The translations under genes were made by a program, and so were the position numbers. Under the pieces are notes generated by a model. That model was not told where the DNA came from and searched no databases. It worked only from the letters and a program-made list of their open reading frames with translations. DNA of 64,000 nucleotides from Pimelobacter simplex (lineage in GTDB: Bacteria > Actinomycetota > Actinomycetes > Propionibacteriales > Nocardioidaceae). Shown in pieces: positions 25,559 through 35,045 of the stretch; position 1 is the stretch's first letter, and each line of letters begins with the position of its first letter. The stretch covers positions 1,984,001 to 2,048,000 of the forward strand of contig NZ_CP096276.1 of NCBI RefSeq assembly GCF_024662235.1, in the 5' to 3' direction.

Positions 25559-26272
25559 GTGAGTGAGCCCCCGGCGTCCTACCCGCCTCCCCCGCCCTCC
25601 TACGGCGGCGGGCCCCCTCCCCTGGCGCCACGCCCACCCGGCAACGGGACGGCCGTCGCCTCGCTCGTCCTGGGCATCGTCGCGCTCTGCTTCTCGCCGA
25701 TCCCGCTCGTCAACCTCCTCGGCGCGGTCTGCGCCCTGATCGGCCTCGTCCTCGGCATCGTCGCCCTCCTGCGGGCGCGGCGGCTCGGCCGCCGGGTGAT
25801 GGCCGGGTGGGGCACCGGGCTCAACGCGGTCGCGCTCGTCATCTCGGTCGTGGTCGGCTTCCTGGTGCTGCGCTACCTCGGCGACCTGCTCGACTTCGTC
25901 GACCCGCCCGAGCCCAGCGCCGAGGTCGGCGAGCGCTTCACCACCGACGACGGCGACCTGTCCATCGAGGTCACCTCCATCACCTGCGGCCCCTCGGAGT
26001 ACTCCGCGGGCGCCGAGACCTGCACCTTCGCGTTCGACGTCACCAACAAGAGCGACCGCACGATCTACCTCGACCACATCCGGGTCAAGGCGGTCGTCGA
26101 CGGTCAGTGGCGCGACCCCAGCCTCGAGGGCGTCAGCACGCTCGAACCGGGCGCCTCGGCCACCAGGACCGGCGACGTCACCCTGCGCGACGAGCGGCTC
26201 GACGGTCTCGCCTTCGACGCCGACGACGCGTCCAGCCACAGTGCCGTCGTGGTTGCCGCGCCGGGCCCGTAG
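25559..26272 (+). CDS. DUF4190-type membrane protein with extracellular domain
   Basis: A 237-residue protein: a proline-rich cytoplasmic N-terminus (ASYPPPPPSYGGG), two membrane segments near 32-54 and 78-104 of the DUF4190 type (GIVALCFSPIPLVNLLGAVC), and an extracellular immunoglobulin-like part with two cysteines (TSITCGPSEY, AETCTFAFDV) resembling DUF4352. GTG 25559 was chosen because TAGGGT ends 8 nt before it, consistent with a leaderless transcript. It ends 10 bp before the methionine aminopeptidase start. Function unknown. Confidence 0.68.
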   Translation: MSEPPASYPPPPPSYGGGPPPLAPRPPGNGTAVASLVLGIVALCFSPIPLVNLLGAVCALIGLVLGIVALLRARRLGRRVMAGWGTGLNAVALVISVVVGFLVLRYLGDLLDFVDPPEPSAEVGERFTTDDGDLSIEVTSITCGPSEYSAGAETCTFAFDVTNKSDRTIYLDHIRVKAVVDGQWRDPSLEGVSTLEPGASATRTGDVTLRDERLDGLAFDADDASSHSAVVVAAPGP

Positions 26273-26282
26273 TCTTGACCCC

Positions 26283-27050
26283 GTGATGGAGCTGCGTACC
26301 CCCACCCAGATCGAGCAGATGCGACCCGCGGGTCGTTTCGTCGCCTCGGTGATCAAGGCGCTCGGCGAGAAGGCCGACGTCGGGGTCAACCTGCTCGAGC
26401 TCGACGAGCTGGCGCACCGGATGATCAAGGACGCCGGCGCCGAGTCCTGCTACATCGACTACCACCCGTCGTTCGGCGCGAGCCCGTTCGGCAAGGTCCT
26501 CTGCACCTCGGTCAACGACGCGGTGCTGCACGGGCTCCCCCACGACTACGTCCTCCAGGACGGCGACCTGCTCTCCGTGGACTTCGCGGCCTCGGTCGAC
26601 AACTGGGTCTCCGACTCCGCGCTCTCCGTCGTCGTCGGCACCCCGCGCGAGGAGGACCTGCGCCTGATCGAGGTCACCGAGCGCGCCCTCGCCGCCGGCA
26701 TCGACGCCGCCCGGGCCGGCAACCGGCTCGGCGACATCTCGTTCGCCATCGGCAGCGTCGCCCACGAGGCCGGCCTCAAGGTCAACCTCCAGTTCGGCGG
26801 CCACGGCGTCGGCCGGACCATGCACGGCGAGCCCCACGTCGCCAACGACGGCCGCGCCGGCCGTGGCCCCAAGCTCCGCCCGGGCCTGGTCATCGCCATC
26901 GAGCCGTGGTTCCTGCACACCACCGACGAGATCGTCTTCGACCCCGACGGCTGGACGATCCGCAGCGCCGACGGCTCGCGCGGCGCCCACGCCGAGCACA
27001 CCGTCGCGATCACCGACGGCGACCCGATCGTCCTCACCGCCCGCGACTGA
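26283..27050 (+). CDS. map: Methionine aminopeptidase, type I
   Basis: Removes the initiator methionine from nascent proteins using a dinuclear metal centre. The 255-residue protein has all five ligands: D100 (SVDFAAS), D111 (VSDSAL), H174 (GGHGVGR), E207 (IEPW) and E238 (HAEHT). It lacks the N-terminal zinc-finger or SH3-type extension. GTG 26283 is preferred over ATG 26286 because TAGTCT ends 8 nt before the GTG and there is no Shine-Dalgarno sequence. It is a stand-alone extra copy, not beside secY or adk as the usual map gene is. Confidence 0.93.
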   Translation: MMELRTPTQIEQMRPAGRFVASVIKALGEKADVGVNLLELDELAHRMIKDAGAESCYIDYHPSFGASPFGKVLCTSVNDAVLHGLPHDYVLQDGDLLSVDFAASVDNWVSDSALSVVVGTPREEDLRLIEVTERALAAGIDAARAGNRLGDISFAIGSVAHEAGLKVNLQFGGHGVGRTMHGEPHVANDGRAGRGPKLRPGLVIAIEPWFLHTTDEIVFDPDGWTIRSADGSRGAHAEHTVAITDGDPIVLTARD

Positions 27051-27075
27051 GCCGGCCGGCCAGGGACGCGCTGCG

Positions 27076-28074
27076 GTGGGCATCTTCCGGCGCCGGCGGC
27101 GCGACGACGAAGAGCCCACCCCCGCCGGGCCCGCCGAGCCCGCCGGGCCCGCGGTGCCCGGCACGGACGCCGAGCCCGACGAGGCCCTGCCCTTCCTCGG
27201 CGTCGACGAGGCCCGGCACCTGCGCGCCCTGGTCCGCACGGCGTTCGCCGAGCGCGGCATCGAGGTGAGCGTCCACGCCGGTCACGTCGCCGACGACGCG
27301 GGCCGCCAGTTCGGCCTCTGGAACGTCGCGGCCGCCTGCCACCAGGACGACCGCGGTCGCGCCGCCTGGCCCTTCCTCGTCGGCTCCCACGTCGAGCGGG
27401 TGCTGGCCAGCATGGACGCACCCGACCCGTTCGGCGAGCTCAGCCCCGACGAGGCGGCCGCCCGGACGTTCGTCCGGCTCTACGAGCGCGAGGCGATCCC
27501 CCGCCTCGACGGCTTCCCCTTCCGCGAGTTCGCCCCGGGGCTGGTCGAGATGCTGGCGCTCGACCTCCCCGACACCGTCGCCGTGTACGACGACGCCCGG
27601 GCCGAGCGCCTCGGCGGCGTCGACGCCCTGCGCGCCCACGGACTCACCAACCTGGACCGCCAGCCCGTCGAGCAGCTCGAGCGCCTCGACCTGCCCGACG
27701 GCGGCGGCGCCTTCCACGTCCTGCTCGGCGAGTCGGTGCACACCGCGAGCCGCGCGCTCCTGCTGCCCCGGCTCGCGACCGAGCTCACCGGACACGAGAG
27801 CGGCCGGCACGGCTGGCTGCTCTGCGTCCCCAACCGGCACCAGGTCGCCTGGCACCTGGTCCGCGACGCCACCGTCATCCCCGTGGTCCAGGCGATGGCC
27901 CGGTTCGCGGCGCTCGGCTTCGGCGACGCACCCGGGCCGCTCAGCCCGCACCTGTTCTGGTGGGACGGCGGCGGCTACCAGCAGCTCAGCCGGCTCGACG
28001 AGGACGGCGCCCTGTCGATCGTCGTGAGCCCGGACTTCCAGCGGGTGCTCGAAGAGCTCACCGGCGGGTCCTGA
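27076..28074 (+). CDS. Conserved actinobacterial hypothetical protein
   Basis: I do not recognise this 332-residue soluble protein. It starts VGIFRRRRRDDEEP, followed by a low-complexity Pro/Ala/Gly linker to about residue 35, then a globular domain with LPFLGVDEARHLRALVRTAF, FGLWNVAAACHQDD and HGWLLCVPNRHQVAWH. The layout suggests a cytosolic protein related to DUF-type actinobacterial families of unknown role. GTG 27076 lies 25 bp after the map stop, so it may be co-transcribed with it. Its end overlaps the convergent MFS gene by 17 bp. Confidence 0.62.
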   Translation: MGIFRRRRRDDEEPTPAGPAEPAGPAVPGTDAEPDEALPFLGVDEARHLRALVRTAFAERGIEVSVHAGHVADDAGRQFGLWNVAAACHQDDRGRAAWPFLVGSHVERVLASMDAPDPFGELSPDEAAARTFVRLYEREAIPRLDGFPFREFAPGLVEMLALDLPDTVAVYDDARAERLGGVDALRAHGLTNLDRQPVEQLERLDLPDGGGAFHVLLGESVHTASRALLLPRLATELTGHESGRHGWLLCVPNRHQVAWHLVRDATVIPVVQAMARFAALGFGDAPGPLSPHLFWWDGGGYQQLSRLDEDGALSIVVSPDFQRVLEELTGGS

Positions 28075-29314
28075 GCACCCCCACCAGCAGCACCAGCGCC
28101 GCGACCTGGGCGAGCGCGACCACCACGGCGAGGACCGTCGCGTGGTCGGTGACCAGCGCCCCGGCGACCACGCCACCGGCGATCGCGCCGAGGCCCTGGA
28201 CGGCCGCGAACACGCCGTACCCGGTCGCGCGGCGGGAGTCGGGCACCACCGCCGCCACCTGGGCCTTGACCGTCGAGTCGAGGATCCCCGTCGCCACGCC
28301 CCACAGGGCCACCCCGGCGAGCACCGGCGCGAGCCGGTCGGCGAACACGAGCGGCGGCAGCACCGCCACCAGCACCGGTACGACGAGCAGCACCCGCGGC
28401 CCCCAGCGGTCGAACACGACCCCGGTCCCGAGCGCCGCCACCGCCGCCGTGGCCATGGCGAGCGCGTAGACCACCGGCGCCGCCGCGAGCGGCACCAGCC
28501 CGGTCTCGACGAACCGGAAGGAGATGATCCCGAACGTCATCAGGCCCGCCGTGGCCAGCGCCGCCGCGGCCGAGAAGACGTGGAACCGGGCCGGCAGGTC
28601 GACGCCCAGCGCCGCCCCCAGCCCCCGTCGTACGGGACGATTGGGTTGCTCGGACGATTCATCCGCTGCCACGGCGGCGGTGAGCACCAGGGCCCGGCGG
28701 GCGAGCTGGGCGAGGACGAGGAGCGAGAGCGCCCCCGGCACGGCCAGCACCGCGAAGCCCGGCCACAGCACACCGGTCAGCGCGGCGACCCCGGCGACGA
28801 CGAGCGGTCCGGCGAAGGCGCCGACCTGGTCGAGCGCCTTGTGCACCCCGAAGGCGCGGCCCAGGCTGCCGCCGGCCGCCACCCGCGCGAGGAGCGCCGA
28901 CTTGGCGGGACTGCGGATCGCCTTGCCCGCCCGCTCGGCGAGGATGAGCGCCGCGGCGACCGCGACGCCCGCCGTACCGAGGGCGGGAGCGAGGGCCAGG
29001 AGCGGCACGCACACCGCGGTCAGCGCGTACCCGACGACCGTCAGCCGCCAGTGCCGCCCGCTGCGGTCGGCCCACGGACCGGTCCCGAGCCGGAGCAGCA
29101 GTGCCATCGCCTCACCGGCACCGGTGACCAGTCCGACCACGACGGCCGATGCACCCAGCGTCCCGAGGTAGGGGCCGGCGACCGAGCGCATCCCCTCGTA
29201 GACCATGTCCGCCAGCAGGCTGACGAGGCCGAAGGCGACGACCGTGCGCCAGGGGGACCAACCGGTCCCGGCCGACGGCCCGGCCGTCGCGGAGGTCAGT
29301 GGCTGATCCCCCAC
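28058..29314 (-). CDS. MFS-family exporter
   Basis: A 418-residue major facilitator with about twelve hydrophobic segments. The loop 2-3 motif GPWADRSGRHWRL near residue 80 is the MFS signature, and a second copy GVVFDRWGPRVLL follows in the C-terminal half. This is the pattern of drug or metabolite exporters. GTG 29314 overlaps the 3' end of the upstream 50-residue gene by 19 bp; the Shine-Dalgarno sequence is weak and a nearby start cannot be excluded. Substrate unknown. Confidence 0.8.
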   Translation of the reverse strand: MGDQPLTSATAGPSAGTGWSPWRTVVAFGLVSLLADMVYEGMRSVAGPYLGTLGASAVVVGLVTGAGEAMALLLRLGTGPWADRSGRHWRLTVVGYALTAVCVPLLALAPALGTAGVAVAAALILAERAGKAIRSPAKSALLARVAAGGSLGRAFGVHKALDQVGAFAGPLVVAGVAALTGVLWPGFAVLAVPGALSLLVLAQLARRALVLTAAVAADESSEQPNRPVRRGLGAALGVDLPARFHVFSAAAALATAGLMTFGIISFRFVETGLVPLAAAPVVYALAMATAAVAALGTGVVFDRWGPRVLLVVPVLVAVLPPLVFADRLAPVLAGVALWGVATGILDSTVKAQVAAVVPDSRRATGYGVFAAVQGLGAIAGGVVAGALVTDHATVLAVVVALAQVAALVLLVGVLRTRR

Positions 29315-29448
29315 AGGAAGCCGAAGATGCCGGCGGCGACGCCGAGGCCGACGATGATCCACAGCGAGATCCAGGCCAGGCTGTGCATCCCGTGCTGGTA
29401 GTGGTTCTCGGCGAATCCGGGGAACTGGTCGGCGTTGAGCTCGCTCAT
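29296..29448 (-). CDS. Small single-pass membrane protein
   Basis: A 50-residue protein with an acidic, hydrophilic N-terminus and one membrane segment near residues 27-47 (WISLWIIVGLGVAAGIFGFL). AGGAGGGTGAG directly before ATG 29448 is the strongest ribosome-binding site in the window, which supports translation. Its end overlaps the MFS gene, so the two are probably translationally coupled and may interact. No family assignment. Confidence 0.68.
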   Translation of the reverse strand: MSELNADQFPGFAENHYQHGMHSLAWISLWIIVGLGVAAGIFGFLWGISH

Positions 29449-29513
29449 CTCACCCTCCTGGTGGTCGTCAGCCTGCGTCACAGGCAGACGCTACTGCACT
29501 CCGGCCGGGGACG

Positions 29514-30056
29514 TCAGCGGTCCTGCACCCGGGCCACGACGGCGAACGCCGCGTCCAGGTCGACGTCCCACTCGGCGCCGGAGCGGTCGCGCACCTCGAC
29601 CTCGTAGGCCACCCCGGGGTCGTCACTGGGGTCGACGTCGACCACGGTGCCGCCGCCGACGGCGGCCAGGGCGGCCTTCTCCGCGGCGGTGCGCTCGGCG
29701 GTGCTGAGGAGCCGGTCGTCGGCGTCGGGGCGCTCGACGGCGTCGTCGTCGGCGACGGCGTCGTCGGCGTCGCGCTCGACCACCCGCAGGTCGTCGTCCA
29801 GCGTGATGTCGACCTCGCGGCCGTCCTCCAGCCGGACCTCGACCTCGTAGGCCTCACCCCGGTCGTCGCTCTTCTCGACGTCGACGGCCTTGCCGCCGCC
29901 GGCCGCGGTCACCGCGGCGGTCTCGACCCGGTCCCGCTCGTCGCCGCGGACCTCGTCGGCGGACGCCGCCCACAGCGTCCCCCCGACGGCCAGGACGGCG
30001 ACGGTGGCGATGGCGGGGATGACGATGCGCTTGCGGCGCAGGATGGTGGTCTTCAT
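29514..30056 (-). CDS. Exported protein with two PepSY domains
   Basis: A 180-residue protein: a basic start MKTTILRRKR, a hydrophobic signal or anchor near 11-30, then two repeats of about 60 residues. Each contains the PepSY pattern (ALAAVGGGTVVDVDPSDDPG and YEVEVRDRSG; AVTAAGGGKAVDVEKSDDRG and YEVEVRLEDG). PepSY domains are associated with protease inhibition or envelope signalling. It lies downstream of an OmpR-type kinase/regulator pair, and TTCAG direct repeats in its promoter suggest control by that regulator. Confidence 0.85.
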   Translation of the reverse strand: MKTTILRRKRIVIPAIATVAVLAVGGTLWAASADEVRGDERDRVETAAVTAAGGGKAVDVEKSDDRGEAYEVEVRLEDGREVDITLDDDLRVVERDADDAVADDDAVERPDADDRLLSTAERTAAEKAALAAVGGGTVVDVDPSDDPGVAYEVEVRDRSGAEWDVDLDAAFAVVARVQDR

Positions 30057-30116
30057 GGGAGTTCCTCTCTCGGCTGCTTCTGCTCTCGGTGTGGTGCCGA
30101 GCCTGCCGGGAGGTCG

Positions 30117-30158
30117 CTGAACCCTTCCTGAAGCCGTCTGAAGGCCTCTTCAGGAAGG
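30117..30158 (-). promoter_or_regulatory. TTCAG direct repeats before the PepSY gene, with a hairpin at the kinase 3' end
   Basis: On the minus strand TTCAG occurs three times at 10-11-bp spacing (complements at 30138-30142, 30128-30132 and 30117-30121), the arrangement bound by OmpR-family regulators. The inverted repeat CCTTCCTGAA / TTCAGGAAGG (30123-30132, 30149-30158) overlaps the kinase stop codon and could form a terminator hairpin. Confidence 0.55.
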
Positions 30159-31517
30159 CAGCCGGACGACGAACCGGGCGCCGCCCAGGGCCGAGCCCTC
30201 GGCGCTCACCGTGCCGCCGTGGGCCTGGACCAGCTCGCGGACGATGGCCAGGCCGAGCCCGCTGCCGCCGGCGTCGCGGGCCCGGGCGTCGTCGAGGCGC
30301 ACGAACCGCTCGAAGACCCGCTCCCGGTCGGCCTCCGGGATCCCGGGGCCGTCGTCCTCGACGCTCACCCGTACGCCGGCGCCGTCCTCGACGACGCCGA
30401 GCGCGATCCGGGTGCGGGCGTGGCGCAGGGCGTTGTCGACGAGGTTGCGCACGACCTGCCCGAGGGCGACCGGGTCACCCTGGACCCGGCCGGGGCCGAC
30501 GGCGGTGGTGTCCGCGGCGATCCCGCTCCGGGCCGCCCGGCGGGCCTCGGTGAGCACCAGGTCGTCGACGTCGACGTCGACGCGCGTGGCCTGACCGCGC
30601 CCCTCGCCGGCCCGGGTCAGCACCAGGAGCTGGTCGACGAGGACCTGCATCCGGACCGACTCCTCGAGCACCGTCGCGGCGAGCTCGCCCTCGTCGAGCG
30701 CGCCCGGGTGGGCCTGGGCGACCTCGGCCGCCTGGCGCAGGCTGGCCAGCGGGGAGCGCAGCTCGTGGGAGGCGTCGCCGACGAACTCCTCCTGGCGCCG
30801 CGCGGAGTCCTGGAGCCGGCCGAGCATGCCGTTCATCGTCCGGGCCAGCCGGCCGATCTCGTCGCGGGCGGGCGGCTCGGGCACCCGGCGGTCGAGCCGG
30901 CTGCCGGTGATCTGCTCGACCTCGCGGCGGATGCGCTCGACCGGACCGAGCGCGCGCGAGACGACCAGCCAGGTGGTCGCGCCGACCACCAGGAGCAGCA
31001 CCGGCAGGCCCACCAGCAGCGGCGTCAGCAGCGCCGCGGTGGTCTCGTCGACGTCCTCGAGCGAGACCCCCACCACGACCACGTACGCCGTACCGGCGTG
31101 CTCGGCCTCCTCGCTCGCCACGACATAGGGATGGTCGGCGCCGGCCAGGTCGACGACGTCCTCGTCGCCGGCCGGCAGCGCGCCGGTGAGCGGCTGCGAG
31201 GCGCTGACCACGGCGCCGCCGGGTCCGAGCACCTGCCAGACGACCTCCTCGGGGTCCTCGGGGTCCTCGGGGTCCTCGGGGTCCTCGGGGTCCTCGGGGT
31301 CCTCGTCGTCGTCCTCGGGGTCCGCGGCGCCCGGCGACGCCGGCGGTCCCCCGGCCTCGACCTGCGCCGCGAGGTCGGCGGCGCGGTGCTCGGCGGTGGC
31401 CTCGGCCGCGTCGTGCAGCGAGCCGCGGACCACCAGCACGAGCGCCGCGGCGCCGATCAGCAGGGCCAGGGCCACCACGACGACGGCGCCGAGCGTGGTG
31501 CGGGTGCGCACGGCCAC
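30150..31517 (-). CDS. Two-component sensor histidine kinase (OmpR-partner type)
   Basis: A 455-residue kinase. Membrane segments lie near 11-31 and 163-186; between them is an extracellular sensor containing a run of Glu-Asp-Pro repeats (about 66-90). Then follow HAMP, the H-box DASHELRSPLASL with phospho-accepting H251, an N-box NLVDNALRHA, and G-boxes DDGPGIPEADRERVFERF and GGSGLGLAIV. The GTG start lies 1 bp after the stop of the response regulator gene, so they form one unit. The acidic repeat suggests binding of cations or cationic peptides, which is speculative. Confidence 0.92.
   Translation of the reverse strand: MAVRTRTTLGAVVVVALALLIGAAALVLVVRGSLHDAAEATAEHRAADLAAQVEAGGPPASPGAADPEDDDEDPEDPEDPEDPEDPEDPEEVVWQVLGPGGAVVSASQPLTGALPAGDEDVVDLAGADHPYVVASEEAEHAGTAYVVVVGVSLEDVDETTAALLTPLLVGLPVLLLVVGATTWLVVSRALGPVERIRREVEQITGSRLDRRVPEPPARDEIGRLARTMNGMLGRLQDSARRQEEFVGDASHELRSPLASLRQAAEVAQAHPGALDEGELAATVLEESVRMQVLVDQLLVLTRAGEGRGQATRVDVDVDDLVLTEARRAARSGIAADTTAVGPGRVQGDPVALGQVVRNLVDNALRHARTRIALGVVEDGAGVRVSVEDDGPGIPEADRERVFERFVRLDDARARDAGGSGLGLAIVRELVQAHGGTVSAEGSALGGARFVVRLPS
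31246..31299. repeat. 9-bp tandem repeat (six perfect copies) in the kinase sensor domain
   Basis: TCCTCGGGG is repeated six times without mismatch, continuing imperfectly on both sides. On the coding strand it encodes an in-frame Glu-Asp-Pro tract. The 9-bp unit keeps the frame, so copy number can change by slippage without disrupting the kinase. Confidence 0.9.
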
Positions 31518-31518
31518 G

Positions 31519-32196
31519 TCAGCCTCCGTCGCTCGCGAGCCGGTAGCCCGCGCCGCGGACCGTCTGGATGGCGTCGCGCCCGAAGGGCCGGTCGACCTTG
31601 TTGCGCAGGTGCCGGACGTAGACCTCGACGATATTGGGGTCGCCCTCGAAGTCGCCGTCCCAGACGGCGTCGAGCACCTGGCGCTTCGAGACGACCTCGC
31701 CCGGGTGCCGGGCCAGGAAGGCGAGCACCGAGAACTCCCGCGCGGTCAGGCTGATCTCGGTGCCGCCGCGGTGCACCCGGCGGGCGGCGGGGTCGACGAC
31801 GAGGTCGCCGAGCTCGAGCGCGGTCGGCCGCTCCCGGGCGCCGCGCCGGGCGACGGCACGCAGCCGGGCGACGAGGACCGGGAACGAGAACGGCTTGGTG
31901 AGGTAGTCGTCGGCCCCGGTGTCGAGGCCCTCGACCTGGTCCCACTCGCCGTCCTTGGCGGTGAGCATCAGGATCGGCGTCCAGTTCTTCTCCGCGCGCA
32001 GGGTCTCGCAGACCTTGTAGCCGTTGATGCCGGGCAGCATGAGGTCGAGCACGATCGCGTCGTACTCGTTCTCCCGAGCGAGCCACAGCCCGTCGGTGCC
32101 GTCGTGGGCCACGTCGACCGCGAAGCCCTCGGCCTCGAGCCCCAGGCGCAGCGAGCGCGCCAGCCGTCGCTCGTCGTCGACCACCAGCACCCGCAC
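31519..32196 (-). CDS. OmpR/PhoB-family response regulator
   Basis: A 225-residue regulator: receiver domain with acidic pair D7-D8, phosphorylation site D51 (IVLDLMLPG) and K101 (LTKPFSF), then a winged-helix effector with ISLTAREFSVLAFLARHPGEVVSK and the YVRHLRNKVD recognition helix. GGAGGTG lies five bases before GTG 32196. It pairs with the kinase directly downstream. TTCAG direct repeats upstream and before the PepSY gene suggest autoregulation and a local target. It is unrelated to the flanking sterol genes. Confidence 0.93.
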   Translation of the reverse strand: MRVLVVDDERRLARSLRLGLEAEGFAVDVAHDGTDGLWLARENEYDAIVLDLMLPGINGYKVCETLRAEKNWTPILMLTAKDGEWDQVEGLDTGADDYLTKPFSFPVLVARLRAVARRGARERPTALELGDLVVDPAARRVHRGGTEISLTAREFSVLAFLARHPGEVVSKRQVLDAVWDGDFEGDPNIVEVYVRHLRNKVDRPFGRDAIQTVRGAGYRLASDGG

Positions 32197-32229
32197 TCCG
32201 CACCTCCGGCGACAGACAGACAAAAGGAC

Positions 32230-32275
32230 TCAGGGTGGCCCCATTCTCACGGAGCCACCCTGAACCTGCGCTGAA
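32230..32275 (-). promoter_or_regulatory. Upstream region of the response regulator: hairpin plus TTCAG repeats
   Basis: TCAGGGTGGC / GCCACCCTGA (32230-32239, 32254-32263) form a perfect 10-bp inverted repeat that could terminate cyp125 transcription. Two TTCAG copies on the minus strand (complements at 32271-32275 and 32260-32264) are 11 bp apart, like those before the PepSY gene, and suggest autoregulation. Confidence 0.5.
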
Positions 32276-32277
32276 GG

Positions 32278-33513
32278 TCAGTGGTACTGGACCTGCATCT
32301 CCTTGATGGCGTTGAGCCAGCCGGAGCGGAGCCGGCGCGGCTCGCCCACGAGCTCGATGTCCGGCGCCAGGTCGGCGATCGCGTTGAAGATCAGGTTGAT
32401 CTGCAGGCGGGCCAGGTTGGCGCCGAGGCAGTAGTGCGCGCCGTGGCCGCCGAAGGCGACGTGCGGGTTGTTCTCGCGCAGGATGTTGAAGGAGAACGGG
32501 TCGTCGAAGACGGTCTCGTCGAAGTTCGCGGAGGCGTAGAACATCGCCACCCGGTCGCCCTTCTTGATCGCCTGGCCGGCCAGCTCGGTGTCCTTCTTGG
32601 CGGTGCGCTGGAAGACCGTGACGGGCGTCGCCCAGCGGACGATCTCGTCGATGGCGGTCTCCGGGCGCTCCTTCTTCCACAGCTCCCACTGGTCGGGGTG
32701 CTCGAAGAAGGCGTGCATGCCGTGGGACGTCGCGTTGCGGGTCGTCTCGTTGCCCGCGACGGTCAGCAGGATCACGAAGAAGCCGAACTCGTCGTTGGTG
32801 AGCGCGCCGTGGTCGTCGTCGGCACCGACGCTGATCAGCTTGGTGACGATGTCGTCCTGCGGGTTGGCCCGGCGCTCGTTGGCAAGCTGGTCGAAGTAGA
32901 CCAGGATCTCCATCGAGGCCACGGCCGGGTCGGCGCCGATGTCCGGGTCGTCGTAGCCCATCATCTGGTTGGACCACTCGAAGAGCTTCTTGCGGTCCTC
33001 CTGCGGGACGCCGAGGAAGTCGGCGATCGCCTGGAGCGGGAGCTCGGCGGCGATGTCCTCGACGAAGTCACCCGAGCCCTTGGCCACGGCGCCGGCGACG
33101 ATCTCGCGCGCCCGCTCCTCGAGGACCGTCCTGAGGGCCGCGATCACGCGCGGGGTGAAGCCGCGGGACACGATGCCGCGCATCTGGGTGTGGTCCGGCG
33201 GGTCGTGGTGGATCAGCATCGCGCGCTGGACCTCGACCTGGTCGCGCGTCATGTCGGGCGCGAACCGGATGATGACGCCGTTCTCCATCGCGGACCAGTT
33301 CTCGTTGTCCTTGGAGACCTGGCGGACCTCGGCGTGCCGGGTCAGCGCCCAGTAGCCGGTGTCGAGGAAGCCGGCGCGCGCCTCGGGGATCTGCTCGATC
33401 CAGCGGATCGGCTCGCTCTCGCGCAGCGCGCGGAACTGCTCGTGCGGCACGGCCACTTCGTTGATGTCCGGATCGGTGGGATCCCAATCCGTCGGGATGA
33501 GGAGCTCGGTCAC
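32278..33513 (-). CDS. cyp125: Cytochrome P450 CYP125, steroid C26 (C27) monooxygenase
   Basis: Hydroxylates and further oxidises the terminal methyl of cholesterol or cholestenone, starting side-chain degradation. The 411-residue P450 has an I-helix AGNETTRN, the ExxR segment ETAIDEIVRW, and the heme loop FGGHGAHYCLG with Cys362. The divergent arrangement with fadA5 is that of Rv3545c-Rv3546. GTG 33513 is preceded by GAAAGG. A KstR-type site lies 31 bp upstream. The igr genes that follow cyp125 in Mycobacterium are absent here; the next gene is the response regulator. Confidence 0.95.
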   Translation of the reverse strand: MTELLIPTDWDPTDPDINEVAVPHEQFRALRESEPIRWIEQIPEARAGFLDTGYWALTRHAEVRQVSKDNENWSAMENGVIIRFAPDMTRDQVEVQRAMLIHHDPPDHTQMRGIVSRGFTPRVIAALRTVLEERAREIVAGAVAKGSGDFVEDIAAELPLQAIADFLGVPQEDRKKLFEWSNQMMGYDDPDIGADPAVASMEILVYFDQLANERRANPQDDIVTKLISVGADDDHGALTNDEFGFFVILLTVAGNETTRNATSHGMHAFFEHPDQWELWKKERPETAIDEIVRWATPVTVFQRTAKKDTELAGQAIKKGDRVAMFYASANFDETVFDDPFSFNILRENNPHVAFGGHGAHYCLGANLARLQINLIFNAIADLAPDIELVGEPRRLRSGWLNAIKEMQVQYH

Positions 33514-33544
33514 GCGCTGCGCCTTTCACTGCGGCCAATGGGGG

Positions 33545-34832
<1,288 letters not shown>

Positions 34833-34860
34833 CGCAACCCTCCCTCCGTACGTACGCGTG

Positions 34861-34896
34861 CGGGAGTTTCGCCGGTCGACCGGCGAAACTCCCGCT
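34861..34896. repeat. Palindromic repeat, copy 1
   Basis: A perfect 34-bp palindrome (34861-34894) with central GGTCGACC. The 33 bases 34864-34896 recur exactly, in the same orientation, at 36057-36089. It lies 28 bp after the fadA5 stop in a 213-bp non-coding stretch. As RNA it would fold into a stable hairpin and could terminate fadA5, but the matching copy beyond the next gene suggests a boundary of an inserted unit. Confidence 0.85.
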
Positions 34897-35045
34897 GGAC
34901 CGACGAAGCATCAACGGTCAGGCTGGAGATTCGACGGTCATGTCCCCGGCATCGAAGGCCGGGCCTCCGTCCCTCGTCGAGCGGCTATCCACAGGCCGAC
35001 GCAAGCCCCTGGTCAAGCTGCCCCGCGGAATGCAACATCGTCGCC

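Noticed and set aside
31246..31299. Possible CRISPR-like repeat
   Set aside because: Units are contiguous 9-mers without spacers and encode an in-frame Glu-Asp-Pro tract in a kinase.
34833..35045. An additional small gene or RNA gene in the 213-bp gap after fadA5
   Set aside because: The gap holds the palindromic repeat and imperfect hairpin sequence only; no ORF with a plausible start and no tRNA-like fold was seen.
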